NCBI RefSeq assembly: GCF_014840935.1
Contig: NZ_CP062005.1
Span: forward strand, 1,116,001-1,180,000
DNA from: Halomonas sp. YLGW01
GTDB lineage: Bacteria; Pseudomonadota; Gammaproteobacteria; Pseudomonadales; Halomonadaceae
Direction of reading: 5' to 3'
Length of the DNA stretch: 64,000 nt
Part shown: one piece after another, positions 35,337 to 44,000 of the stretch
How positions within the stretch are numbered: the stretch's first letter is position 1
How the letters are laid out: each line of letters starts with the position of its first letter
The notes under the pieces: model-generated
Database searches by the model: none
What the model was told of the DNA's origin: nothing
The model's input: only the letters and a program-made list of their open reading frames with translations
Translations under genes and position numbers: made by a program

Positions 35337-35547
35337 AGGGAGCGCCTGATTCATGTCGCGAGCGACGAGAGGCTGGTCGCCGCCGGAACGGAGGAACCGG
35401 AGTGTAGCCTGCTACATGAGGATTCCGGCCGGGCCGGCGATCCGAGTACCGCCGGCGGCCAGGATGGCTAGGTTCGTTCCCGACGAACCAACGCACTTCC
35501 CACTTCCTTGTGCGTCGTCGAGCGCAGCAATGAATCAGGGGGTCCCT
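35337..35547. repeat. Candidate miniature inverted-repeat element
   Basis: Terminal inverted repeats AGGGAGCGCCTGATTCAT (35337-35354) and ATGAATCAGGGGGTCCCT (35530-35547) match at 16 of 18 positions when one is reverse-complemented, and the likeness continues imperfectly inward (GTCGCGAGCGACGA with TCGTCGAGCGC). Inside lies a perfect 6-base hairpin TGTAGC-CT-GCTACA (35403-35416) bracketed by CCGG and GGAA/TTCC segments. There is no gene. The right end touches the stop codon of the ETF-ubiquinone oxidoreductase gene. Confidence 0.6.
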
Positions 35548-37244
35548 CACATGTTGGGGTAGTTGGGTCCACCCCCGCCTTCCGGCGCCACCCAGGTGAT
35601 GTTCTGGGCGGGGTCCTTGATGTCGCAGGTCTTGCAGTGCACGCAGTTCTGGAAGTTGATCTGGAACTTGGGCGTGCCGGCCTCATCTTCCACGATCTCG
35701 TAGACCCCGGCCGGGCAGTAGCGCTGCGCGGGTTCGGCGTACTCCGGCAGGTTGACCCGCACCGGCAGCTCGGGGTCGGTGAGGCGCAGGTGGCAGGGCT
35801 GGTCTTCCTCGTGATTGGTGTTAGAGAGGAACACCGAGGAAGACTTGTCGAACGAAAGCTTGCCGTCGGGCTTCGGGTAGTCAATCTTCTCGCATTCTGA
35901 GGCCTTCTTGAGCGCGGCATGATCGGCGGTGGTGTCGTGGACGTTGGGCAGCTTGCCGCCCAGCAGCTGATCGAGGAAGTTGTAGGCGCCGCCGCCCACG
36001 GTGCCGTACTTGTGGATCGCCGGGCCGAAGCTGGCGCTCTCCTTGAGCTCCTGATAGGCCCAGCTCGCTTCCCACTTGTCGGTGAAGGTGGTGAGTTCCT
36101 GGCCGCCTTCATCGCCGGCCGAGAGCGCCTCGAAGACGCTCTCGGCGGCCACCAGCCCGGACTTCATGGCGGTATGCAGGCCCTTGATCTTGGCGAAGTT
36201 CAGGGTGCCGGCATCGCAGCCGATCAGCAGGCCGCCCGGGAAGGTCATCTTCGGCAGGCAGTTGAGGCCGCCCTTGGCGATGGCTCGAGCGCCATAGGCC
36301 ACGCGCGTGCCGCCCTCCAGGTACTGCTTGAGCACCGGGTGGTGCTTCATGCGCTGAAACTCGTCGAAGGGCGACAGGTAGGGATTCTGGTAGGAAAGAT
36401 CCAGGATCAGCCCGACCACCACCTGCGAATTCTCGGCGTGGTAGAGGAACCAGCCGCCGTGGGTCTGCTTGTCCAGCGGCCAGCCGGAGCCGTGCAGCAC
36501 CAGCCCCGGTTCGTGCTGCTCGGCCGGCACGTCCCACAGCTCCTTGAGGCCGATGCCGTAGTGCTGGGGATCCTTGCCGGCATCCAGGTCGAATTTGTCG
36601 ATCAGGCGCTTGCCCAGGTGGCCGCGTGCGCCTTCGGCGAACAGGGTGTACTTGGCGCGCAGCTCCATGCCCGGCATGTGGCCGTCCTTGGGCTCGCCGT
36701 CGGCGCCCACGCCCATGTCGCCGACCAGGATGCCGCGCACGGTGCCGTCGGCGTCGTGCAGGGTCTCTTGGGCGGCGAAGCCCGGGAAGATCTCGACGCC
36801 GAGCTCCTCGGCCTGCTCACCGAGCCAGCGACACAGGTTGCCGGCGCTGATCACGTAGCGGCGGGAGTCGCCACTCGTCTGGTCGCCGCCGGGGCGCCGG
36901 CCGCCGGTGTTATGCATGGTCTTGGGCACCAGGGCGTTGGGCAGCTTCTGGGCCTGCTCGGCATCCTTGAGCAGATAGAGCTCGTCGCGAATGGCCGGCG
37001 TGGTCAGCGGGGCGCCGCGGCTTTCCCAGTCGGGGAAGAGCTCGGCCAGGGCGCGGGGCTCGAAGACGGCACCGGACAGGATATGGGCGCCCACTTCGGA
37101 CCCCTTCTCCACCACGCACACGGTCAGCTCCTGTTCGGTCTCGTTCGCCTGCTGCATCAGGCGGCAGGCAGCGGCCAGGCCGGAGGGGCCGGCGCCGACG
37201 ATGACCACGTCGAAATCCATGTATTCGCGTTCTTGCTCTTCCAC
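35547..37244 (-). CDS. etfQO: Electron transfer flavoprotein-ubiquinone oxidoreductase
   Basis: Inner-membrane-associated enzyme that passes electrons from EtfAB to ubiquinone. 565 residues: FAD Rossmann motif VIVGAGPSGLAAACR near the N-terminus, GADQTSGDSRRYVISAGNL region, GCDAGTLNFAKIKG, and a C-terminal [4Fe-4S] ferredoxin-like part with CPAGVYEI and NCVHCKTCDIKDP. The GTG at 37244 has GGGAGAGC upstream; the ATG at 37220 is the alternative. Divergent from etfB/etfA at 37.7 kb, so the whole electron route from acyl-CoA and dimethylglycine-type dehydrogenases to quinone is encoded together. Confidence 0.94.
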   Translation of the reverse strand: MEEQEREYMDFDVVIVGAGPSGLAAACRLMQQANETEQELTVCVVEKGSEVGAHILSGAVFEPRALAELFPDWESRGAPLTTPAIRDELYLLKDAEQAQKLPNALVPKTMHNTGGRRPGGDQTSGDSRRYVISAGNLCRWLGEQAEELGVEIFPGFAAQETLHDADGTVRGILVGDMGVGADGEPKDGHMPGMELRAKYTLFAEGARGHLGKRLIDKFDLDAGKDPQHYGIGLKELWDVPAEQHEPGLVLHGSGWPLDKQTHGGWFLYHAENSQVVVGLILDLSYQNPYLSPFDEFQRMKHHPVLKQYLEGGTRVAYGARAIAKGGLNCLPKMTFPGGLLIGCDAGTLNFAKIKGLHTAMKSGLVAAESVFEALSAGDEGGQELTTFTDKWEASWAYQELKESASFGPAIHKYGTVGGGAYNFLDQLLGGKLPNVHDTTADHAALKKASECEKIDYPKPDGKLSFDKSSSVFLSNTNHEEDQPCHLRLTDPELPVRVNLPEYAEPAQRYCPAGVYEIVEDEAGTPKFQINFQNCVHCKTCDIKDPAQNITWVAPEGGGGPNYPNM

Positions 37245-37722
37245 TTGTGCTCTCCCGTTATGCGATGTCGTTCAGGGCTTATGCCTGCGCGAATCACGCC
37301 TGATTATGCTGCCTATTGTGCGATATTAGTGGCCAATCGGGTAGCCATCTTCGTGCCGACAATGCGTCGTCAAACGTGCGTTTTCTTTCATGTCTGTGCC
37401 CTGATGCGCATACTTGGCGCAACGCATCGCAGGCCGGGGCTCGGCCGACGACAATCGGCGCCGATTGCCTCGCCTTTGGTGCTGCCAATCCCGGGCGGGA
37501 AAGGGGAGCATGGCGAGCCGATCGGTATCATTCTTGCCGCCAATATTGTGACGGCACTGGCCCTGTGGCAGATTACGCATCTGCCCGGGATCTGTCGGTT
37601 GATCATGCACTTAACGAAAGAATCTAACGACCTGCCCATCGGTGATAACGGGGCGGCCGACGCATGACGGTACTATCCCCGACTCACGCCTCAGCGAGGC
37701 CCCAGCGTAAAGCGAGGACACC
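37245..37722. other. 478-bp divergent gap between ETF-QO and etfB
   Basis: No gene is supported. A moderate promoter-like pair for etfB, TTGATC (37599-37604) and TCTAAC (37623-37628), is spaced 18 bases. No clear promoter for the minus-strand gene and no recognisable operator palindrome were found. Confidence 0.4.
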
Positions 37723-38475
37723 ATGAAAGTATTGGTCGCGGTCAAACGCGTCATCGATTACAACGTCAAGATCCGGGTCAAGCCGGATCACTCCGACGTC
37801 GATCTCACCAACGTCAAGATGGCGATGAACCCCTTCTGCGAGATCGCCGTGGAAGAAGCGGTCCGCCTCAAGGAGAAGGGCGTGGCCACCGAGGTGGTCG
37901 CCGTGACGGTGGGCCCCAAGGCGGCCCAGGAACAGCTGCGCACGGCCATGGCACTGGGCGCCGATCGCGCCATCCACGTGCAGACCGACGACAAGGTCGA
38001 GTCGCTGGCGGTCGCCAAGCTGCTCAAAGGCGTGGTCGACGAGGAGCAGCCGGGGCTGGTGATCCTCGGCAAGCAGGCCATCGACACCGACAACAATCAG
38101 ACCGGCCAGATGCTGGCCGCACTGGCAGGCCTGCCCCAGGCCACCTTCGCCTCCGAGGTGGATGTCCAGGGTGAGAAGGTCGCGGTGACCCGCGAGATTG
38201 ATGGCGGCCTGCAGACCCTCGAGCTGTCGCTGCCGGCGATCGTCACCACCGACCTGCGCCTCAACGAGCCGCGCTACGCCAAGCTGCCGGACATCATGAA
38301 GGCGAAGAAGAAGCCGCTGGCGGTCAAGACGCCGGAGGACTATGGCGTGGCGACCGGCAGCAAGGTCAGCCTGGTCAAGGTCGAGGCGCCGGCCGAGCGC
38401 AAGGGCGGCGTCAAGGTGGGCTCGGTGGATGAGCTCGTGGACAAACTCAAGAACGAAGCCAAGGTGATCTCATGA
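37723..38475 (+). CDS. etfB: Electron transfer flavoprotein beta subunit
   Basis: 250 residues. Starts [20 protein letters not shown], with [36 protein letters not shown] and the signature segment [20 protein letters not shown]. Binds AMP and part of the FAD interface, and accepts electrons from acyl-CoA dehydrogenases together with EtfA. ATGA overlap with etfA. Divergently paired with ETF-QO. Confidence 0.95.
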   Translation: MKVLVAVKRVIDYNVKIRVKPDHSDVDLTNVKMAMNPFCEIAVEEAVRLKEKGVATEVVAVTVGPKAAQEQLRTAMALGADRAIHVQTDDKVESLAVAKLLKGVVDEEQPGLVILGKQAIDTDNNQTGQMLAALAGLPQATFASEVDVQGEKVAVTREIDGGLQTLELSLPAIVTTDLRLNEPRYAKLPDIMKAKKKPLAVKTPEDYGVATGSKVSLVKVEAPAERKGGVKVGSVDELVDKLKNEAKVIS

Positions 38476-39410
38476 GCATTCTGGTACTCGCCGACCATCA
38501 CGACGGACAACTCGCTGGCACCACCGCTCATGTGGTGGCGGCAGCGCAGGAGATTGCCAAGGCCGGCGGTGGCGACATCGACGTGCTGGTGGCCGGTGAA
38601 GGCGTCTCCGCCGTCGCCGAAGCCGCCGCCAGGCTCGAGGGCGTCAACCGGGTGCGGGTGGCGGATCACGCCGTCTATGCTCACCAGTTGGCCGAGCCGC
38701 TGGGCGCGCTGCTGGTCGAGCTGGCCGGCGACTACAGCCACGTGCTGGCCAGCGCCTCGACCACCGGCAAGAACGTCATGCCGCGCCTCGCTGCCCTGAA
38801 GGACGTCTCCCAGCTCTCCGACATCATCGCTGTCGAGAGCGCCGACACCTTCTGCCGCCCGATCTATGCCGGTAACGCCATCGCGACCGTCAAGAGCGAC
38901 GACGTCCTCAAGGTGATCACCGTGCGTGCCACGGCCTTCGATGCCGTGGCAAGCGAGGGCAGTGCCAGCATCGAGGCGGTCGACAACGTGGTGGACAACC
39001 CCCAGTCGCGCTTCCTCAAGGAAGCACTGGAGCAGAGCGACCGGCCCGAGCTCGGCGCCGCTCGGGTCGTCATCTCCGGTGGCCGCGGCATGGGCAACGG
39101 CGAGAACTTCAAGCTGCTCGACGGCATCGCCGACAAGCTGGGCGCGGCGATCGGTGCCTCGCGTGCCGCGGTGGATGCGGGCTATGCCCCCAACGACATG
39201 CAGGTCGGCCAGACGGGCAAGATCGTGGCCCCGGAGCTGTATATCGCCGTGGGCATCAGCGGTGCCATCCAGCACCTGGCGGGGATGAAGGACTCCAAGG
39301 TCATCGTCGCCATTAACCAGGATGAGGAGGCGCCGATCTTTCAGGTCGCCGACTATGGCCTGGTCGGTGATCTGTTCGAAGTCCTGCCGGAGCTCGAAGC
39401 GAAGCTGTAA
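38472..39410 (+). CDS. etfA: Electron transfer flavoprotein alpha subunit
   Basis: 312 residues; FAD-binding subunit of ETF. The C-terminal FAD domain shows [52 protein letters not shown] and the ending [18 protein letters not shown]. The ATG overlaps the etfB stop. The unusual feature is downstream: the last ~85 bases, including the stop codon, recur four more times in full and once truncated at 94-bp spacing. Confidence 0.95.
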   Translation: MSILVLADHHDGQLAGTTAHVVAAAQEIAKAGGGDIDVLVAGEGVSAVAEAAARLEGVNRVRVADHAVYAHQLAEPLGALLVELAGDYSHVLASASTTGKNVMPRLAALKDVSQLSDIIAVESADTFCRPIYAGNAIATVKSDDVLKVITVRATAFDAVASEGSASIEAVDNVVDNPQSRFLKEALEQSDRPELGAARVVISGGRGMGNGENFKLLDGIADKLGAAIGASRAAVDAGYAPNDMQVGQTGKIVAPELYIAVGISGAIQHLAGMKDSKVIVAINQDEEAPIFQVADYGLVGDLFEVLPELEAKL

Positions 39411-39835
39411 AACGATCGGGCTCTTCCAGGTCGCGCGCTCGATAATCTGCGGCCTGGTCGGCGATCTCTTCGAAGTCCTGCCGGAACTCGAAAGCAAGCT
39501 GTAAGACGATCGGGCTCTTCCAGGTCGCGCGCTCGATAGTTTGTGGCCTGGTAGGTGACCTGTTCGAGGTGCTGCCCGAGCTCGAAGCGAAGCTGTAGGC
39601 AGATCGGGCTCTTCCAGGTCGCGCGCTCGATAGTCTGCGGCCTGGTCGGTGATCTGTTCGAGGTGCTGCCGGAGCTCGAAAGCAAGCTGTAGGACGGTCG
39701 GGCTCTTCCAGGTCGCGCGCTCGATAGTCTGCGGCCTGGTCGGTGATCTGCTCGAGGTGCTGCCGGAGCTCGAAAGCAAGCTGTAGGACGATCGGGCTCT
39801 TCCAGGTCTTGCCGGAAATCGAAGGCAAGCGGTAA
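39411..39835 (+). repeat. Four full and one truncated 94-bp copies of the etfA 3' end
   Basis: Stops at 39410 (etfA), 39504, 39598, 39692 and 39786 are each exactly 94 bases apart; a shortened unit ends at 39835. Each unit decodes, in its own frame, to ...[24 protein letters not shown](S/A)KL-stop, against [24 protein letters not shown] in etfA, with a three-residue insertion. In the last 18 codons 11 vary among the five copies: eight are synonymous, one swaps TAA for TAG and two change the residue. Each unit also contains a 10-base stem CCAGGTCGCG / TGCGGCCTGG (39426-39457 in the first), kept with a wobble in the second. 94 is not a multiple of three, so the array cannot be one long protein. 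Confidence 0.95.
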
Positions 39836-39861
39836 GGCTTGCTCCTGTTCGGCCATAGGAC

Positions 39862-39896
39862 GGGCCGGTCTCTCCCCGGAGAGGCCGGCCCGTTTG
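39862..39896 (+). terminator. Terminator at the end of the etf repeat array
   Basis: Fourteen-base stem CGGGCCGGTCTCTC / GAGAGGCCGGCCCG (39862-39875 with 39880-39893), four-base loop, then TTT. It lies beyond the repeats, so etf transcripts probably include the whole array. Confidence 0.85.
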
Positions 39897-40078
39897 CGTC
39901 TGTGCGCCGGCAGCGAAAGCGAAGGGGGCAGCGCCCGTCGTCCGGGCACACCCCGTCATGGGCTTGTCTGTCCCCGAGTGCGACGCCGATGTGATGCCGC
40001 TGCGCTATGATGGCGTCAAGCCATTCGCGTCGCTGGCGTCAGGCGATGAGAGGCATCCGCGGGCGCGACGGCATGCAT

Positions 40079-40108
40079 TGGATATTGATAACTATTCTTG
40101 TTTAGAGT
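40079..40108 (+). promoter_or_regulatory. Promoter with overlapping Fur-box-like operator for the TonB2 operon
   Basis: GATATTGATAACTATTCTT (40081-40099) agrees with the 19-base Fur consensus at 14 positions. It sits inside a promoter-like pair TTGGAT (40079-40084), 18 bases, TAGAGT (40103-40108). Iron-dependent repression by Fur is therefore likely. From about 39897 to 40080 nothing else is seen. Confidence 0.65.
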
Positions 40109-40145
40109 AGGGTCCGGGCATCTGTCGGATCTTTCGGAGACAAGC

Positions 40146-40937
40146 GTGTCCTATCCCCATCCCTGGCTTCGCCATGCCGTGGCGGGTGTCGCCCTGCTCA
40201 TGGTCGGCACGGCGGCGGCCCAGTCGACGGTGCGCGACGAGGCCCTCGAGGCCCAGCGCACCCAGGCCGAGCTTCAGGCGCGTATCGACAACGCCGACGA
40301 TGCCGTGCGCGATAAGCTTCGAGCCCTGCGCCAGGCGCGTGGGGAAACGCGGCGACTGAGCGCCTACAATGCCGAGCTGGCGCCGCTGGTCGAGCGCCAG
40401 GCCGAGGCCCTGGCCCGGCGTGACGAGGCGCTCTCCACCCTGTCTGCGACCCGTGAGGCCCTTCCCGGCCTGATGCGCGCCATGGTCGAACGCCTACGGG
40501 TCTGGGTGGAGCGCGACATGCCTTTCCTGCGAGCCGAGCGCCTGGCTCGGGTCGAGAGCCTCGAGCGCTTGCTGGGTGATCCCGAGACGAGCCGCGACGA
40601 AAAGCTCTCGCGGATGCTGGCCGCCTGGCGGGCCGAGCTCGACTACGGCCGCGAGATCGACGCCTGGCGTGGCGAGCTTGCCGGCGATGTCCCGCGCGAG
40701 GTGGATTTCCTGCGCCTGGGGCGGGTCGGCTGGTACTTCCTGACCCCCGACGGCCATCGAGGCGGCGTCTGGAAGGTGGCACAGAGCGACTGGCAGCCGC
40801 TGGACGCCGCGGCTCTGGCCGAGGTCCGCAAGGGGCTGGCCATCGCCCGTGAACGGCGGGCACCTGCGCTGCTGGACCTGCCGATTTCTCAATCCGTGTC
40901 TCAGTCACAGGTACGCGCCAGGGAGGACGCCCGATGA
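40146..40937 (+). CDS. DUF3450 periplasmic coiled-coil protein of the TonB2 operon
   Basis: 263 residues with an N-terminal signal peptide (HAVAGVALLMVGTAAAQ) and a long coiled coil rich in Glu, Ala, Leu and Arg (about 30-120). The C-terminal part has RLGRVGWYFLTPDGHRGGVWK, the DUF3450 hallmark. In Vibrio and Shewanella such proteins are encoded at the head of ttpC-exbB2-exbD2-tonB2 clusters; their exact role is not settled. GTG start at 40146 with CGGAGA upstream. ATGA overlap with the next gene. Confidence 0.82.
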   Translation: MSYPHPWLRHAVAGVALLMVGTAAAQSTVRDEALEAQRTQAELQARIDNADDAVRDKLRALRQARGETRRLSAYNAELAPLVERQAEALARRDEALSTLSATREALPGLMRAMVERLRVWVERDMPFLRAERLARVESLERLLGDPETSRDEKLSRMLAAWRAELDYGREIDAWRGELAGDVPREVDFLRLGRVGWYFLTPDGHRGGVWKVAQSDWQPLDAAALAEVRKGLAIARERRAPALLDLPISQSVSQSQVRAREDAR

Positions 40938-42334
40938 GCATGCCAAAAGCCATGCGGACCGCCCTGATGGGCCTGTGGCTGGCTGGTGCGCCGCTGCTGG
41001 CTCAGGCTCAGCCGATCAGCGAGCCGGACGACGAGGCCGCGCTCTCGACCCTGCGCGCCGATCGCGAAGCCGCCGAGGCCCGCGACCGCGCCCGTCTGGC
41101 CGAGCTGGTCGACGACGACACGGCGCTCGATGCGGCGCTGGCCGAGGCCCGGGAGGCGCTGGCCGGGGCTCGCGAGCGGCGGGAGTCCCTCGACGCCCGG
41201 CAGCAGGCGCAGCGCCAAGCCCTCGAGGCCCTCGACGCCCGTCGACAGGAGCAGGGCGGCGATCTGCAGGCGGTATTCGATGAGGTGGTCGGCGTCAGCG
41301 GGGAGTTGCGCGACGATCTCGCCGACAGCTGGTTGACCCTCGGCGGCGCGGCCGAGCTGCCGCCGCGGCTAGAGGCCGATGGTGTCCTCGGCGTCGATCG
41401 GGTGGCCGGCCTGGCCGACAGCTTGATGGCGCTGACCCGCGAGACCGGCCGCGTGATCGAGCTCGAGGCGCCGGTGGCCGGCGCCGACGGCCAGATCGTT
41501 AAGCGCTCGGTGCTCCGCGTCGGCGACCTGCTGGCGGCCACCGACGATGGCCGGCTGCTGGAGCGCTCAGGCGAGGCCGGGCGTCTGGCGGTGTTGCCGA
41601 TGACGCCCGAGCCGGTCGCCGAACGGCTGGCGGCCTTCCAGGGTGGCGAGGGCGAGACCCTGGCCTTCGACCCGGCCGGTGGGCAGGTCGTTGCCGCCAT
41701 GGCTCAGACGCCGAGCCTCTGGGCGCGCTTCCAGCAGGGCGGCGCCGTGGGCTATGTGGTGGTGGCGCTGGGCATCGTCGGGCTGTTGGTGGCGCTGGGT
41801 CAGTACCTCTATCTGATGCGCGTGACCGTGCGGCTGCGTCGTCAGCTCGCCGACCTCGACCGGCTACGCGATGACAATCCGCTGGGCCGCGTGCTTAAGC
41901 GTTTTCATGCTCTCGGCTCGGGCCATGCCCCCGAGGCACTGGAGGCCCGTCTCGACGAGGCGCTGCTCGCCGAGCAGCCGAAGCTCGAGCGCGGCCAGGG
42001 GCTGGTCAAGATGCTCGCCGCCGTGGCGCCGCTGATGGGGCTGCTTGGCACCGTCACCGGCATGATCGTGACCTTCCAGTCGATCACCGTGTTCGGTACC
42101 GGCGACCCGCAACTGATGGCCGGCGGCATCAGTCAGGCGCTGGTGACCACGGTGCTGGGTCTGGTCACCGCGGTGCCACTGCTGTTCGCCCACACGGCGC
42201 TGTCCAGCCGCAGCCGGGCGCTGATCGGCACCCTCGAGGGACGGGCCAGTGCCGTGCTCGCCGATGCCCTGGAAGCCGATCGGGCCTTGCCCTCAGTGAG
42301 CGCGACGCCGCGCCATGCCGATGTCCTGGCTTGA
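40934..42334 (+). CDS. TtpC-like MotA/TolQ/ExbB family protein
   Basis: 466 residues. A signal-like N-terminus, then a periplasmic coiled coil (about 30-130), a middle domain, and a C-terminal ExbB/TolQ channel domain with GYVVVALGIVGLLVALGQYLYL, KMLAAVAPLMGLLGTVTGMIVTF and GGISQALVTTVLGLVTAVPLLF. This long form is the TtpC protein required by TonB2 systems of Vibrio, distinct from the short ExbB that follows. Overlaps both neighbours by a few bases, typical of a tightly coupled operon. Confidence 0.85.
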   Translation: MSMPKAMRTALMGLWLAGAPLLAQAQPISEPDDEAALSTLRADREAAEARDRARLAELVDDDTALDAALAEAREALAGARERRESLDARQQAQRQALEALDARRQEQGGDLQAVFDEVVGVSGELRDDLADSWLTLGGAAELPPRLEADGVLGVDRVAGLADSLMALTRETGRVIELEAPVAGADGQIVKRSVLRVGDLLAATDDGRLLERSGEAGRLAVLPMTPEPVAERLAAFQGGEGETLAFDPAGGQVVAAMAQTPSLWARFQQGGAVGYVVVALGIVGLLVALGQYLYLMRVTVRLRRQLADLDRLRDDNPLGRVLKRFHALGSGHAPEALEARLDEALLAEQPKLERGQGLVKMLAAVAPLMGLLGTVTGMIVTFQSITVFGTGDPQLMAGGISQALVTTVLGLVTAVPLLFAHTALSSRSRALIGTLEGRASAVLADALEADRALPSVSATPRHADVLA

Positions 42335-42851
42335 TCCCCTGGCGTGGCTGGTCGAGGCCGGCGGCCCGGTGCTGGTGGTCGTCATCGGCGTGGCGGTGCT
42401 GCTGTTCTCGCTGGGGCTGGAGCGCTGGTGGTTCTTCCGTTTCCATTACCGCCCGGCACGCCGCGCCCTGGTCAGGCGCTGGGTGGCCCGCGAGGATCAC
42501 GTCAGCTGGAGCGCCCTGACCCTGCGCGAGACCTGGGCCCGTGAGCTGATCACCCGGCTGCGCGCGCCGCTGCCCTGGATCAAGCTGCTGGTGGTGATCT
42601 GCCCGTTGCTGGGTCTGCTCGGCACCGTGACCGGCATGATCGCCGTCTTCGACAGCCTGTCGGTGAGCGAGGTCAACCAGGCGCGAGCCATGGCCGATGG
42701 CGTGGCCCGCGCCACCCTGCCGACCCTGAGTGGCATGGCGGTCTCGGTGGTGGGGCTTCTGTTTATCGCTCGACTCGAACACATCATCCGGCGCGAGGAT
42801 CAGCGGCTGCACGACCGCCTGGCACGCGCCGCGGAGGACGCACATGCGTAG
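42315..42851 (+). CDS. exbB2: ExbB2-type proton channel protein
   Basis: 178 residues with three membrane helices: about 17-35 (GGPVLVVVIGVAVLLFSLG), 90-112 (LLVVICPLLGLLGTVTGM) and 130-155 (ATLPTLSGMAVSVVGLLFI). The ExbB/TolQ core PLLGLLGTVTGM is intact. It overlaps the end of the TtpC-like gene by 20 bases; an ATG two codons later is also possible. Works with ExbD2 to turn the proton gradient into TonB movement. Confidence 0.87.
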   Translation: MPMSWLDPLAWLVEAGGPVLVVVIGVAVLLFSLGLERWWFFRFHYRPARRALVRRWVAREDHVSWSALTLRETWARELITRLRAPLPWIKLLVVICPLLGLLGTVTGMIAVFDSLSVSEVNQARAMADGVARATLPTLSGMAVSVVGLLFIARLEHIIRREDQRLHDRLARAAEDAHA

Positions 42852-43251
42852 ACGTCGACTGGCGGCGGCCGCTGAAGATAGCAGCGAGGTCAACCTGACC
42901 CCGATGCTGGACGTGGTCTTCATCATGCTGATCTTCTTCATCGTCACCACCAGCTTCATCAAGGAGAGCGGGGTGGAGATCGAGCGCCCCGAGTCCAGCG
43001 CGGCGACATCCCGCCCGGACGTCCAGGTGCTGGTGGCGATCACCCCCGAGGGCGCGGTCTGGGTCGAGGGCGAACCCGTGGACCTGCACCGGGTCGGCCC
43101 GCGGGTGGCCAGCCTGGTCAGCGACGACGGGTCGGTGGTGATCCAGGCCGATCGTGACGCCACCACCGGCGTGCTGATCGAGGTCATGGATCGCCTGCGC
43201 GAGGCCGATGTCGAGCGGGTGGCGGTGGCCGCCCAGCGGAGCGGTGACTGA
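42844..43251 (+). CDS. exbD2: ExbD2-type protein
   Basis: 135 residues: basic N-terminus, one membrane helix with VNLTPMLDVVFIMLIFFIVTT (about 16-36) including the conserved in-membrane Asp, then a periplasmic domain (VLVAITPEGAVWVEGEPV). The ATG at 42844 lies at the end of exbB2 and gives the expected N-terminus; the longer upstream frame is exbB2 in another phase. The stop overlaps the tonB start (TGATG). Confidence 0.88.
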   Translation: MRRRRLAAAAEDSSEVNLTPMLDVVFIMLIFFIVTTSFIKESGVEIERPESSAATSRPDVQVLVAITPEGAVWVEGEPVDLHRVGPRVASLVSDDGSVVIQADRDATTGVLIEVMDRLREADVERVAVAAQRSGD

Positions 43252-44000
43252 TGCGGCTACCGGTTTCGCTGCTGGCCGGTGCGGCCCTGACGATGGCGCT
43301 GTTCGCGCTGCTGGCGCTCTTGGTGGCCCCACCCGAGGCCGAGCCCGAGCCGCCCAAGGAGTTCATGATGACGTTGGCCGAGGCCCCGGCCGAGCAAGCG
43401 CCCGAGCCGACCGTGGCCGCCAGCGCCGCGCCGCCGCCGCCACCCAGTGCGCCGCCCCCCCCTCCTCAGCCGGCGCCGGCGCCCCGGTTCGACAGCGCCA
43501 TTTCCCTGCCGGAGCCTGAGCTGCCACCCATGAACATGCCGGAGGCGCCGGTGGACGAGGCGCTGCCGGCGCTCATCGAGACGCCGCCCGCACCAGATCC
43601 CGAACCCAGGCCGCAGCCCGAGCCGGAACCTGAGCCTTTGCCGGCGCCCGAGCCTAGCCAGGCATCGGCCGACACGTCTTTGGCCGACGAGAGCTCGGCG
43701 GCCGTGTCCCAGGCGGCCGCCGATGAGCCGGTGGACGTCGGCTCCTCGGCCAAGGCGACCCGGCGGGTGCCGCCCGAGTATCCGTCCCGAGCCCAGCGGC
43801 GCGGCCTCGAAGGCCATGTAGTGGTGCAGTTCATCATCCGTCGCGACGGGCGTGTCGAGCGCGACAGCATCGAGGTGGTCAAGGCCAGTCCGCGCAACGT
43901 CTTCGACCGCGTCGCTCGTCGCGCCATCGCCGGCTGGCAGTTCGCCGCCGCCGATCACCGTCGCCGGGCCCGCCAGCGCCTGGAGTTTCAGTTGAGATGA
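43251..44000 (+). CDS. tonB2: TonB2-type energy transducer
   Basis: 249 residues: an uncleaved N-terminal membrane anchor (LLAGAALTMALFALLALLV), a long Pro/Glu/Ala spacer (about 30-160, many PEPEP and PPPPP runs) that spans the periplasm, and a C-terminal TonB domain with RVPPEYPSRAQRRGLEG, VVVQFIIRRDGRV and RAIAGWQF. It delivers energy to TonB-dependent outer-membrane receptors for iron complexes or vitamin B12. The P-E-Y-P motif before the C-terminal domain is typical. Last-but-one gene of the Fur-linked operon. Confidence 0.88.
   Translation: MRLPVSLLAGAALTMALFALLALLVAPPEAEPEPPKEFMMTLAEAPAEQAPEPTVAASAAPPPPPSAPPPPPQPAPAPRFDSAISLPEPELPPMNMPEAPVDEALPALIETPPAPDPEPRPQPEPEPEPLPAPEPSQASADTSLADESSAAVSQAAADEPVDVGSSAKATRRVPPEYPSRAQRRGLEGHVVVQFIIRRDGRVERDSIEVVKASPRNVFDRVARRAIAGWQFAAADHRRRARQRLEFQLR

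Noticed and set aside
35919-37667. 582-codon plus-strand frame opposite ETF-QO
   Set aside because: Shadow of the ETF-QO gene, which has complete FAD and Fe-S motifs; the frame has no family resemblance.
39411-39835. CRISPR array
   Set aside because: Units are contiguous copies of a gene end with no variable spacers, and there are no cas genes.
38340-39959. 539-codon minus-strand frame across etfA and the repeat array
   Set aside because: Antisense to two well-supported genes; open only because of GC-rich codon bias and because the 94-bp repeat lacks stops on that strand.
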